Part shown: positions 1 through 7,989 of the stretch, piece by piece
How the letters are laid out: each line of letters opens with the position of its first letter
Position numbering within the stretch: the first letter of the stretch is position 1
Assembly (NCBI GenBank): GCA_902533625.1
Contig: CACAMI010000001.1
Location: 1-64,000, forward strand
Origin: an uncultured Alphaproteobacteria bacterium
GTDB taxonomy: Bacteria; Pseudomonadota; Alphaproteobacteria; Rhodobacterales; Rhodobacteraceae
Reading direction: 5' to 3'
Length of the DNA stretch: 64,000 bases
Program-made: the position numbers and the translations under genes
The notes under the pieces: generated by a model
What the model saw: the letters and a program-made list of their open reading frames with translations, nothing else
Database searches by the model: none
What the model was told of the DNA's origin: nothing

Positions 1-1847
1 TCAAAAAAATCGAGTACTTCAATTGCTAGGTTCCGTCCCATACCAGATTCATCCCGAAACTTTTTTAAATTGAGATACCCATTATTATTTTTATCAATAA
101 TTCCTTCTAAAATCTTTGCTAATTCCAGTAGAGTACTCGAAGAAAAATACCGCTTTTCTGTCAATCTGATTAACAAACCTAAGTTACATAATCGGTCTAA
201 TAAATCCTGTAAAACTTTTACCTCCATGCCAAGATTGGAAGCTAGGTCAGAAACTATAGGTGGAGAAAATTTATTGCTTGTAAAAATATTTTCGATCTTT
301 TCCCAATTCATCTGATCTCTTTTGCTTATTTTCGCAATACGACCAGCGCTATGAATATATTTGCCCGAGCGCTTTAGTTTACCCAACCCAATGCACTCGC
401 TCAAAACAGCCTTTATGACAAAGTTAGGTAGATTATTATCTAAGTTTTTTGCTATTTCATTCTCATCCAAGCCAATGATATCAGGTTTTCTTTTATGAAA
501 AGTATCAACCTCCCTTATTGTCTTCCCTAATAAGGTATTCCAATTTTCAAACGAAAAACCCCACACATTAGAACCATCTCCAAATTTCTTTATTTTTAAT
601 GACCCCATTAACTCTTTCATCTCTTCCGTGGTCAAGTTTCTCGCTACCGAAAATTTAACTAAATCTAGACCCGAGCTACTTTTCGAAAGCAAAGAAGATA
701 GAGCTTTCTTTACGGAATTTTGAGACATAGCCTGAAGTAATTCAATCCGCTTTGGTCTTGCTCTTCCTCGTTCCCTAGAAAAGGGATCAATAATTTTTCC
801 ACCTCCGATAGTCCGGCTTGCAGACCTATCTCTAAGAATAAAATTATCCCCAAAAACAGCGTGTATCGGCTCATCTGGCACTATTTGGACAAAAACCTCA
901 CTACCAGGAATTGCAGATCGATGTTCCAAAATGGCAACTCTGCACGTCACATTCCCTGCTCCAATATAAAGATGCGCAGGGGTCCAGTGTTTTAATGGCT
1001 TCAATTCACTTTTTGAAACAATGAGTTTAGCGTCTAAACGATTGTTCAGCACATGAATCTTATCAGCTAAAATCCAGTCACCACGTCTTATATTTTTTAA
1101 GTCTACCTCTGGCCCAGTAATATTTAATGCACACCGCTGCCCAGCCATTCCTCTCTCACTGTGCTTATTTTGGCTTTGAATGGCCCTTACTTTGACCGAT
1201 TTCCCCGATGGAGCATGTTTTAGGTTATCCCCAATATTTACGATGCCAGAATGAACAGATCCTGTAGCAACGACACCAGCTCCTTTTATTCCGAAACTTC
1301 TATCAATACAGAACCTAAAATTTCCACTTGTAGTTCTTTTTGTAAGACTTTGGGCCCTTTTCTTCAAATGGGCCAACAGATCATTAATTCCCTCTTTGGT
1401 TAAATTTGAAACTGGAAAAATCGAAGCTCTTTCTAAATCATTATCTTCCAAAATTTTTTGAATGATCTCGCTGACTTCTCTCACTCTGTTTTGGGAAACC
1501 TTGTCTATCTTGGTAATGGCAGCAGCACCGCATCTAACTCCTAAAAGACTAAGAATTTCCAAATGTTCCCTTGTCTGAGGCATGGGCCCATCATCAGCAG
1601 CAATCACTAATAATGCAAAATCAATATTCGTTACACCGGCAATCATATTCCGAACAAATCGTTCATGTCCGGGCACATCTACAAATCCCAAAGTGGTCTC
1701 GTCCTCATTACCATAGTAGGCAAAACCTAGATCAACTGACATTCCACGGCGCTTTTCCTCCGGAAGTCGATCTGTATCAATCCCAGTCAGCTCTTTTACT
1801 AAAAGTGTTTTTCCATGATCAATATGGCCAGCAGTCGCTATAATCAT
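1..1847 (-). CDS. selB: Selenocysteine-specific elongation factor SelB (3' end off window)
   Basis: This GTPase delivers selenocysteyl-tRNA to UGA codons and reads the SECIS hairpin through C-terminal winged helices. The ORF track shows only antisense shadows here because the stop lies outside the window, so I translated the minus strand by hand. It begins [14 protein letters not shown], with the P-loop at residues 7-14, a DVPGHERF G3 motif and a TKID G4 motif. The beta-barrel domains follow, then a winged-helix tail that reads EVLDFF at the window edge. About 615 codons are visible with no in-frame stop. A typical SelB ends roughly 20 residues later, so only the extreme C-terminus is missing. 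The ATG lies 4 nt after the selA stop, so the two genes are almost certainly co-transcribed. The family is certain; the exact end is not visible. Confidence 0.95.
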   Translation of the reverse strand, partial: MIIATAGHIDHGKTLLVKELTGIDTDRLPEEKRRGMSVDLGFAYYGNEDETTLGFVDVPGHERFVRNMIAGVTNIDFALLVIAADDGPMPQTREHLEILSLLGVRCGAAAITKIDKVSQNRVREVSEIIQKILEDNDLERASIFPVSNLTKEGINDLLAHLKKRAQSLTKRTTSGNFRFCIDRSFGIKGAGVVATGSVHSGIVNIGDNLKHAPSGKSVKVRAIQSQNKHSERGMAGQRCALNITGPEVDLKNIRRGDWILADKIHVLNNRLDAKLIVSKSELKPLKHWTPAHLYIGAGNVTCRVAILEHRSAIPGSEVFVQIVPDEPIHAVFGDNFILRDRSASRTIGGGKIIDPFSRERGRARPKRIELLQAMSQNSVKKALSSLLSKSSSGLDLVKFSVARNLTTEEMKELMGSLKIKKFGDGSNVWGFSFENWNTLLGKTIREVDTFHKRKPDIIGLDENEIAKNLDNNLPNFVIKAVLSECIGLGKLKRSGKYIHSAGRIAKISKRDQMNWEKIENIFTSNKFSPPIVSDLASNLGMEVKVLQDLLDRLCNLGLLIRLTEKRYFSSSTLLELAKILEGIIDKNNNGYLNLKKFRDESGMGRNLAIEVLDFF

Positions 1848-1851
1848 AAAT

Positions 1852-3288
1852 TTAGAAATCCCAGTTTTTCGGCAAGAATTCTAATTGTTTAAGAAAAGCA
1901 CTCTCATTCTCTAAATTCCTCAAATCAAGAATAAAGGCGTTGTCATGTACCCTGCCAATTATAGGAATGGGCAATTTTCGAAAAACCTCAGAAACCTTAG
2001 ATAGAAAAAATCCATTGCTAGACTTTTTATTCTTTAATCGAATCGCAATTCCTGCACTTGGAAGCAATTGATTGGGTAGGGCTCCACTGCCAACTTGACT
2101 TTGGCAATCAACCGCCTCCAAAGTAGCCATTCGCTCCATATGAAACCGTAGCTCTGGCAGTACTCTATCGACAACATTTTTTATCTCCTCCTCGGACCGC
2201 AAGAGCAGGCGAAGGGTAGGAATTTTCTGTACTGCCTTCTCGGGGTTTCCATAGATCTTCAGTACAGCTGATAGAGCGGCAACTGTTAATTTATCACATC
2301 TCATCGCGCGCTTCATAGCATTCCTATTTATTCTCGCAATAAGATTTTTCCGACCTGCAATTATTCCACACTGAGGTCCTCCAAGAAGTTTATCTCCACT
2401 AAATGTAACCAAATCAACACCAGACTGAAGTTTTTTTAGGGGAGTTGGTTCTAGCGTTACATTAGAATTCTTAAGATCAATCAATGAGCCACTACCTAAG
2501 TCAACTACAAACGGTATATTGTAATCCCTACTGAGCTTTATAATATCGGCCTCTTTTACCTCTTTTGTGAACCCGGTTATTGTATAGTTGCTTGTATAAG
2601 CTTTTAAGATTAGCCCTGTCTTCGAACTTAAAGCATTTTCAAAGTCCTCAAAGTGTGTGCGATTGGTGGTTCCGACCTCTCGCAACTTGCAGCCAGAACT
2701 TGTCATAATATCAGGCAATCGAAAGGACCCGCCTATTTCAACCAACTCACCACGACTGACTAGAACTTCCTTTCGCCTCGCGAGTGTGTTTAGCACCAAC
2801 ATAACCGCTGCTGCATTATTATTTACTATGGTAACAGCCTCTGCGCCCGTCAGGCGACATAACTCTTCCTCGACATGCTTGTCCCGACTACCTCTATCAC
2901 CTTCCAAAATATTATATTCTAGATTCACGGCCTGACTGGCAGCCTCCGTCATTGCACTAATTGCCTCTTCTGGAAGCAATGCACGTCCAAGGTTAGTATG
3001 TAGAATAGTTCCCGATAGATTCAAAACGGGCTGAAGAGATTTCTCTGTAAATATTAAAACTTTTCTTCTGACTCGATCAACAAAGACTTCTTCTTTGAAT
3101 TTAACACTTTTCTTATTTTCAGAATTAATCATAGAATTTCGAAATTCCTCTTGGACCGCCCGGACACTGTCAGAGACCATACTGTGTCCAAATTCAGAGA
3201 CTAGATTTTTTACACTGGGAAAATCCAAAATTTTGTGCACGGAGGGAACAGAGGACAGATTTGATTGACTAGTTTTCAGTTTATTCAC
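1852..3288 (-). CDS. selA: L-seryl-tRNA(Sec) selenium transferase SelA
   Basis: This PLP enzyme converts seryl-tRNA(Sec) to selenocysteinyl-tRNA(Sec) using selenophosphate, in the cytosol. At 478 aa it has the normal length for bacterial SelA. The PLP-lysine motif FSGDKLLGGPQ is present around residue 300, and the N-terminal stretch VLNLSGTILHTNLGRALL is typical of the family. The start is GTG at 3288 with only a weak purine-rich stretch upstream. The gene lies directly upstream of selB with a 4-nt gap, the usual selAB pairing. No tRNA-Sec, selD or selenoprotein gene was found in the window. They must lie elsewhere if the pathway works, and formate dehydrogenase is the usual client. Confidence 0.96.
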   Translation of the reverse strand: MNKLKTSQSNLSSVPSVHKILDFPSVKNLVSEFGHSMVSDSVRAVQEEFRNSMINSENKKSVKFKEEVFVDRVRRKVLIFTEKSLQPVLNLSGTILHTNLGRALLPEEAISAMTEAASQAVNLEYNILEGDRGSRDKHVEEELCRLTGAEAVTIVNNNAAAVMLVLNTLARRKEVLVSRGELVEIGGSFRLPDIMTSSGCKLREVGTTNRTHFEDFENALSSKTGLILKAYTSNYTITGFTKEVKEADIIKLSRDYNIPFVVDLGSGSLIDLKNSNVTLEPTPLKKLQSGVDLVTFSGDKLLGGPQCGIIAGRKNLIARINRNAMKRAMRCDKLTVAALSAVLKIYGNPEKAVQKIPTLRLLLRSEEEIKNVVDRVLPELRFHMERMATLEAVDCQSQVGSGALPNQLLPSAGIAIRLKNKKSSNGFFLSKVSEVFRKLPIPIIGRVHDNAFILDLRNLENESAFLKQLEFLPKNWDF

Positions 3289-3400
3289 TTTTTTTCTACA
3301 TGTTATGTAAGGTTAGAAAAATTTATCTGTGTTTTGGATAAAGTTCAATTTCTATCACGAAAAATTTAATAATCCTTACATTTGGGTGTCTCTCAAAATT

Positions 3401-3429
3401 TTGCCATAGACTTAAAGTAACATTATAGT
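3401..3429 (+). promoter_or_regulatory. Sigma-70-like promoter upstream of the reductive dehalogenase gene
   Basis: TTGCCA at 3401-3406 and TATAGT at 3424-3429 are separated by exactly 17 bp, close to the consensus -35 and -10 boxes. The predicted transcript would start near 3436, leaving about 47 nt of leader before the ATG at 3483. The remaining selA-rdhA gap (3289-3482) shows no ORF, tRNA or strong hairpin. This is inferred from sequence match only. Confidence 0.5.
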
Positions 3430-3482
3430 CAAACTAGGCTTTTAAAATGGTTTGATATCTATACTAATCGGAAAGTTAAATA

Positions 3483-5684
3483 ATGCTTTTCTTTTCAAGA
3501 AAAAATAGGCCCTTTGAACTTGGTCCGTATCCACTTGAGCGGTTAAGGCATAATGAGAAGTTTTTAAAGATTGAGTCTGAAAGACCAAAAATATCGCGCC
3601 CAATTCCCAAAGAACCAATCAATCCAAATACATTTTCCAAAGCCATAGCTAAATATTTAGAAATGTTTTCTGATTTAGGGAAGGTTGAACCCAGCCCAAA
3701 AAGAGCTCCTGTACCTGATGATCTCTCCCTAAGAACGAAAGACATTAAGGGTGCAGGGTATTTTTTGGATGCTGCCCAGATTGGCATTTGTAATATGGTT
3801 GATAACGCCTGGTATAAAGGAGTTAATCCTTATAATCACAAATACGCAATTGTTATAGCTGTCCGCCCAGGTAGAACACCTGAAACTAATAATTTAGCCT
3901 ATGATTGGGTAAATGGACATGAGATCGCAGCCGCTGAACTAAGAGCTTTTGAAATTGCCGTAGCCTTATCTGAACATGTTCAATGGATGGGATTTGATGG
4001 GAACGCCCATAATCATAATAATGGAGATGTTGATATAGGCCGCCTATCAGTCATGGCAGGGCTTAATGTTAGAGATGGAGAAGCTATTCTAAATCCTTTC
4101 CTTGGAAAATCTTTTGCGCTAGCCGCAGTGACAACAAATTATGAACTAAATGTAGACAAACCTCTTTCTGCCTCCTCTAAAAACGGTAGAGGTATAGGTT
4201 ATTGGCTAGGTATGGGTAGTGCTGTGCCAGGAATTGAATGGGGGCGACGTGAAAAAAGAGCAACCCATTTAAGTGCTTATCCACTAGAAACAGTAAAAAA
4301 AGTAGAAAGACCCACCACTATTATTTTAGATGACGAAGTACCACAAGTTCCAAAGCGCGCTGAATTTTTTGCTCGAGCCGAAGCTGGGGATTTAGGAGAG
4401 AAATCAAGGGTTGAGCGTGGGCGTTTTGCGTTTAAACACCCCTTTGCCATGTCAATGGTAAGTTTAATTAAGCGTATGGTTCCAGAGCAAGACGGTCAGG
4501 TCTGTAAAGAAAAAGGTGTCAGCTACAATGACCCGGGCGCAAACGCAAAGGCCCTTAAATCTATTTCGTACTTATTAGGATCTGAAATGACTGGAATTTG
4601 TGAAATTCCCAGATACGCCTGGTATTCAAACCGTAAAGATGGTTCAGAAATTCCCTATAAGCATAAATACGCCGTTGTTATGCTAGTTGATCAAGGTTAC
4701 GAAACGATGGAGGGCGCATCTGGAGATGATTTTATTTCTGGCGCGCAATCCATGCGTGCCTATATGCGAGGAGCAGAAATAGCGGGCGTAATGGCCGAAC
4801 ATCTACGATCAAACGGCTTTTCATCTCGAGCACAGACGAATGCAGACTCCGATGTTGTTCATATACCCCTTGTACTTTGGGCTGGGCTTGGAGAGTTATC
4901 AAGAATAGGTGAGTTAGTTCTAAATCCTTTTATAGGCCCACGTCTTAAAACTGTTGTTATGACAACAAATATGCCTCTTGAAGTCGATAAGCCAATAGAT
5001 TTTGGACTCCAAAAATTCTGCTCGAGCTGCTTCAAGTGTGCGAGAGAATGTCCATGCAATGCCATTTCCTGGGGTGATAAAATAATGTTCAACGGATACG
5101 AAATATGGAAGCCAGATGTTGAAAGATGTACCCGCTATAGACTTACAAATCAAAAAGGCTTGGCTTGCGGACGTTGCATGAAAACATGCCCCCTTAATAA
5201 GGTGGTTACATGGGAGGGACCTCTGATGACAAGAGTAGCTTCTTGGCTGGGTATAAATGCCCGTTTTTTAAAACCCCTTATTATCCCTATAGCTGTTTGG
5301 CTTGATGACTGGTTGGGTCATGGAATTCGAAATCCATTAAAAAAATGGTGGCTAGATTTAGAAATTGTTGATGGAAACGCCGTTCACCCAACTAAGGGAG
5401 TCAACGAAAGAGACCTGAACCTTAGTCATAAGATTGATCCAGAGAAACAAAATATGGCTTACTATCATGCCAACGACATGCCTCCCCCAAACACAAAAGT
5501 CCCAATCTTAGTTGATCGCAACAAAGCCCTTAAAGCTAAGGAGCTTGTTGAAACACCTGCAGAGGCTCTACTACGAACCGCATCCGGTGGAAAAAAACCC
5601 GATCACTACGTCCCAACTCCCCCTACAAAAGACATTGATTCATCTGCAAAAGATACAGAAAGTTCTTGGTGGGGGAAAAATTAA
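3483..5684 (+). CDS. rdhA: Cytosolic, cobalamin-dependent reductive dehalogenase (NpRdhA-like)
   Basis: Predicted to remove halogens reductively from organohalides using cobalamin and two 4Fe-4S clusters. The 733-aa protein has no Tat signal and no rdhB neighbour, so it is of the soluble catabolic type, not the respiratory type. Two related core halves are visible: residues ~90-230 and ~364-506 share YxHKYA, LNPFxG, TTN and VDKP landmarks. The ferredoxin part follows, with cysteines 513, 516, 519, 523 and 549, 562, 565, 569. In the second half Y427, K489 and R553 sit one position from the catalytic Tyr426, Lys488 and Arg552 that I recall for Nitratireductor pacificus RdhA. The first half has Phe (F156) in place of the Tyr, as expected for a degenerate duplicate. 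A ~160-residue tail after the clusters has no recognised domain. No reductase is fused, so an external electron donor is needed. The substrate is unknown. Confidence 0.88.
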   Translation: MLFFSRKNRPFELGPYPLERLRHNEKFLKIESERPKISRPIPKEPINPNTFSKAIAKYLEMFSDLGKVEPSPKRAPVPDDLSLRTKDIKGAGYFLDAAQIGICNMVDNAWYKGVNPYNHKYAIVIAVRPGRTPETNNLAYDWVNGHEIAAAELRAFEIAVALSEHVQWMGFDGNAHNHNNGDVDIGRLSVMAGLNVRDGEAILNPFLGKSFALAAVTTNYELNVDKPLSASSKNGRGIGYWLGMGSAVPGIEWGRREKRATHLSAYPLETVKKVERPTTIILDDEVPQVPKRAEFFARAEAGDLGEKSRVERGRFAFKHPFAMSMVSLIKRMVPEQDGQVCKEKGVSYNDPGANAKALKSISYLLGSEMTGICEIPRYAWYSNRKDGSEIPYKHKYAVVMLVDQGYETMEGASGDDFISGAQSMRAYMRGAEIAGVMAEHLRSNGFSSRAQTNADSDVVHIPLVLWAGLGELSRIGELVLNPFIGPRLKTVVMTTNMPLEVDKPIDFGLQKFCSSCFKCARECPCNAISWGDKIMFNGYEIWKPDVERCTRYRLTNQKGLACGRCMKTCPLNKVVTWEGPLMTRVASWLGINARFLKPLIIPIAVWLDDWLGHGIRNPLKKWWLDLEIVDGNAVHPTKGVNERDLNLSHKIDPEKQNMAYYHANDMPPPNTKVPILVDRNKALKAKELVETPAEALLRTASGGKKPDHYVPTPPTKDIDSSAKDTESSWWGKN

Positions 5685-5742
5685 ATCTCCAAATAATGAA
5701 ATTATTATTTAAAAAAAAATTTAAAGTAATACTCTTTTTTAT

Positions 5743-6303
5743 ATGAAAATACTTCTTGTTCTTTGCCACCCCAGAAGAGATTCCCTAAGTGGAAATGTCG
5801 CAGATGCATTTGCAAAAGGTGCTTTAGAAGCTGGGCACAAAATTGACTTTCTTGATTTATATGGAGAGAAATTCAACCCTGTTCTAAAAGTGCCAGATGA
5901 ACCTAATGATGGAAAGTTAGAGAATTATTCAAAGGAAGTTCAGGAGGGCTTTATCCGATTAAATAATAATGAAGCAGTGGTTATGGTTTTCCCACTATGG
6001 TGGTGGTCTATGCCAGCAATGTTGAAAGGTTGGATTGATAGGGTCTGGAATTATGGCCTTACTTACGGACCTTGCCAGCACAATATAAAAAAGGGTGCAA
6101 TGCTGATTTTGCCTGCACATACTGAAGAAGACTTAAAGAAAAGAAATTATCTAGAGGCTATACGAACATCTTTTGATGTAGGAATATTTAATTACAATGA
6201 AATTAACGACAGTGAACTAACCTTTCTCGGAGGGACTGATCAAGGCAGAGAGCACTGTAAAAAGCATATTAAAACAGCATATGACAAAGGGTTAGAGTTT
6301 TAA
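5743..6303 (+). CDS. NAD(P)H dehydrogenase (quinone), flavodoxin-fold family
   Basis: A 186-aa member of the NQO1/MdaB/YwrO-type flavodoxin-like fold: FAD- or FMN-dependent two-electron reduction of quinones or similar acceptors with NAD(P)H. The N-terminal beta-strand plus phosphate loop (MKILLVLCHPRRDSLS) and the aromatic loop PLWWWSMPAMLKGWIDRV are diagnostic. Full length, no signal peptide, cytosolic. It starts 58 nt after rdhA on the same strand, so it may be co-transcribed and could feed electrons to RdhA or reduce a quinone product. That link is inference. The rdhA gap holds only a weak AT-rich inverted repeat. Confidence 0.85.
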   Translation: MKILLVLCHPRRDSLSGNVADAFAKGALEAGHKIDFLDLYGEKFNPVLKVPDEPNDGKLENYSKEVQEGFIRLNNNEAVVMVFPLWWWSMPAMLKGWIDRVWNYGLTYGPCQHNIKKGAMLILPAHTEEDLKKRNYLEAIRTSFDVGIFNYNEINDSELTFLGGTDQGREHCKKHIKTAYDKGLEF

Positions 6304-6472
6304 AAATTTCCTGATTAACTTTAAACAATATCTCCCTATTGCATCCAAAATCTTATCAATTTTATTTCCAAGAAAAATTTTTGTAATGATCCTTGAATGT
6401 CTAAATCAATAAGTTTCTTTATTTCCACAATTCAAAATTATAGGTTAGAAAAATACTGCATATAGTATATAA

Positions 6473-6486
6473 AGAAGGAACCTTCT
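6473..6486. repeat. 6-bp inverted repeat overlapping the ribosome-binding region of the hydrolase gene
   Basis: AGAAGG, AA, CCTTCT form a perfect inverted repeat ending 10 nt before the ATG at 6497. The left arm carries the only plausible Shine-Dalgarno purines, so it could be an operator or an RBS-masking hairpin. The 193-bp gap 6304-6496 has no ORF and no clear terminator. Confidence 0.35.
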
Positions 6487-6496
6487 GGATAAAAAT

Positions 6497-7117
6497 ATGA
6501 TACGGAAATTTGATAAATCCACTGCATTACTATTAGTTGATACTCAAAAGGGTGTTAACGATACTTTTTATTATGGTGGTAAGAACGGTAGAAGGAACAA
6601 CTTAAAAGCAGAAGAAAATATCATAGCCATTTTAAAGTTGTGGCGGGCCTCTGATCGCCAGGTGGCTTTCACTAAACACGATTCCAGGGAGGAAAACTCC
6701 CCTTTAAAGCTTAAGCTCGAAAGCGGGCAGCAGCTCGAGGGAATGAGGCCAAAAGACGGAGATATTGTTGTAAAAAAAGATGTAAACAGTGGCTTTATAG
6801 GTACTTCACTTGAGTTAGATCTGAGAAGAGCTGGAATTCAAAGGTTGGTGTTTGTTGGGTTTTTTACGAATGTCTGCATTGAAACTACAGTTCGTATGTC
6901 AGGAAATATGGGCTTCGATACTTACCTAGTACATGACGCCTGTGCCGCCATGAATTGTATTGGTCATGATGGCACTGATTATGATCCTGATGTAGTACAC
7001 AATATGGCTATTGCAAATCTACATGGTGAGTTTTGTACTGCCATTACAACTGCGGATGCTTTGGGCTTATGTGAAAAGGATTCAAGTTCTCTATATAGAG
7101 TGCAAGGAAACGAATAG
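6497..7117 (+). CDS. Isochorismatase-family cysteine hydrolase
   Basis: A 206-aa cysteine hydrolase of the isochorismatase-like superfamily, whose members include nicotinamidase, N-carbamoylsarcosine amidase, ureidoacrylate amidohydrolase and biuret hydrolase. The catalytic triad is visible: Asp15 in VDTQ, Lys93/94 in VVKKD, and Cys127 in FTNVCIETT. Length and layout are normal. Its TAG stop overlaps the GTG start of the next gene by one base, so the two are translationally coupled. Next to a deiminase-like enzyme, the natural guess is an amidase acting on a ureido or carbamoyl product. The sequence alone does not fix the substrate. Confidence 0.88.
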   Translation: MIRKFDKSTALLLVDTQKGVNDTFYYGGKNGRRNNLKAEENIIAILKLWRASDRQVAFTKHDSREENSPLKLKLESGQQLEGMRPKDGDIVVKKDVNSGFIGTSLELDLRRAGIQRLVFVGFFTNVCIETTVRMSGNMGFDTYLVHDACAAMNCIGHDGTDYDPDVVHNMAIANLHGEFCTAITTADALGLCEKDSSSLYRVQGNE

Positions 7118-7989
7118 TGTTCGGGGTTTCATCTATGACAGCTCCTTTGAAGAAGGTAGCAGTAATGAAACCAGGCGCTTCCCTAATTAATGCAGACCCA
7201 GTTAAATGGCATTACGGGCCTCTTTTTGATCCAAAAAAAGTTGCAGAAGTTCATAGCAATTTTGTTGAAATTTTAAAAGATTCAGGGGCTGAAGTTTATT
7301 GGATGTCCGAGAACGGTTTTGAAATTGCCGATTCTGTTTTCACATATGATGCTTCTCTTATGACCCCAGAAGGCGCTATTTTAATGTCACCTGGCAAACT
7401 CCTCAGAAAGGGTGAACAAAATATTCACAAAAGCTTTTATGAGAATGAAAATATTCCAATAATAGGAAATGTGGATTCAGACGGAATGGCGGAAGCTGGA
7501 GATACATTATGGTTAGACAGCCAGACACTTATTATAGGTAGGGGTTTCAGAACAAACCCAAATGGTATCAAACAAATAAAGGAACTATTAAAGCCACAAG
7601 GAATCAAAACATATGTGTTTGATCTTCCTGTTTATTCGGGAAAATCTGCATGTCTGCACCTTATGTCTCTTATTAGCCTTGTCGACACATCGTCTGCACT
7701 CATTTGTTTGCCACTTTTACCTGTAGGACTTTTGGATTTACTTTTAGAGAAAAACTTTTCCCTTATTGAAGCTCCGTTTGATGAATTTGAAAGTAGCAAC
7801 ACACTAAGCACTAATGTCTTAGCCACTTCACCCGGAGAATGCATAATGCTTGAGAGTATTCCTAAAACAAGAAAGGTTTTAACAGATTCTGGAATAAAAG
7901 TACGAGTCTTTCATGGTGACCCTCTTTGTATTGGGTGCGAAGGAGGACCAACATGTTTGACCAGACCTCTATTAAGAGACAGCATTTAA
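7117..7989 (+). CDS. Arginine deiminase / dimethylargininase-like guanidine-modifying enzyme
   Basis: A 290-aa enzyme of the guanidino-group-modifying superfamily (pentein fold: arginine deiminase, DDAH, amidinotransferases), which hydrolyses or transfers a guanidine group through a covalent thiouronium intermediate. Expected catalytic positions are visible: Asp78 (FTYDAS), Glu126 (AEAGD), His181 (CLHLMS) and nucleophile Cys280 (GGPTCLTRP) near the C-terminus. The usual RD before the first acid is YD here. The start is GTG at 7117 with AAGGA 8 nt upstream. An ATG at 7135 after GGGG is also possible. It overlaps its neighbours on both sides, so all three probably work in one pathway. Substrate unknown; it need not be arginine. 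Confidence 0.8.
   Translation: MFGVSSMTAPLKKVAVMKPGASLINADPVKWHYGPLFDPKKVAEVHSNFVEILKDSGAEVYWMSENGFEIADSVFTYDASLMTPEGAILMSPGKLLRKGEQNIHKSFYENENIPIIGNVDSDGMAEAGDTLWLDSQTLIIGRGFRTNPNGIKQIKELLKPQGIKTYVFDLPVYSGKSACLHLMSLISLVDTSSALICLPLLPVGLLDLLLEKNFSLIEAPFDEFESSNTLSTNVLATSPGECIMLESIPKTRKVLTDSGIKVRVFHGDPLCIGCEGGPTCLTRPLLRDSI

Noticed and set aside
70-2935. Plus-strand ORFs at 70-315, 1571-1843 and 2657-2935
   Set aside because: They lie antisense to selB and selA, which have clear family motifs; no ribosome sites or domains support them.
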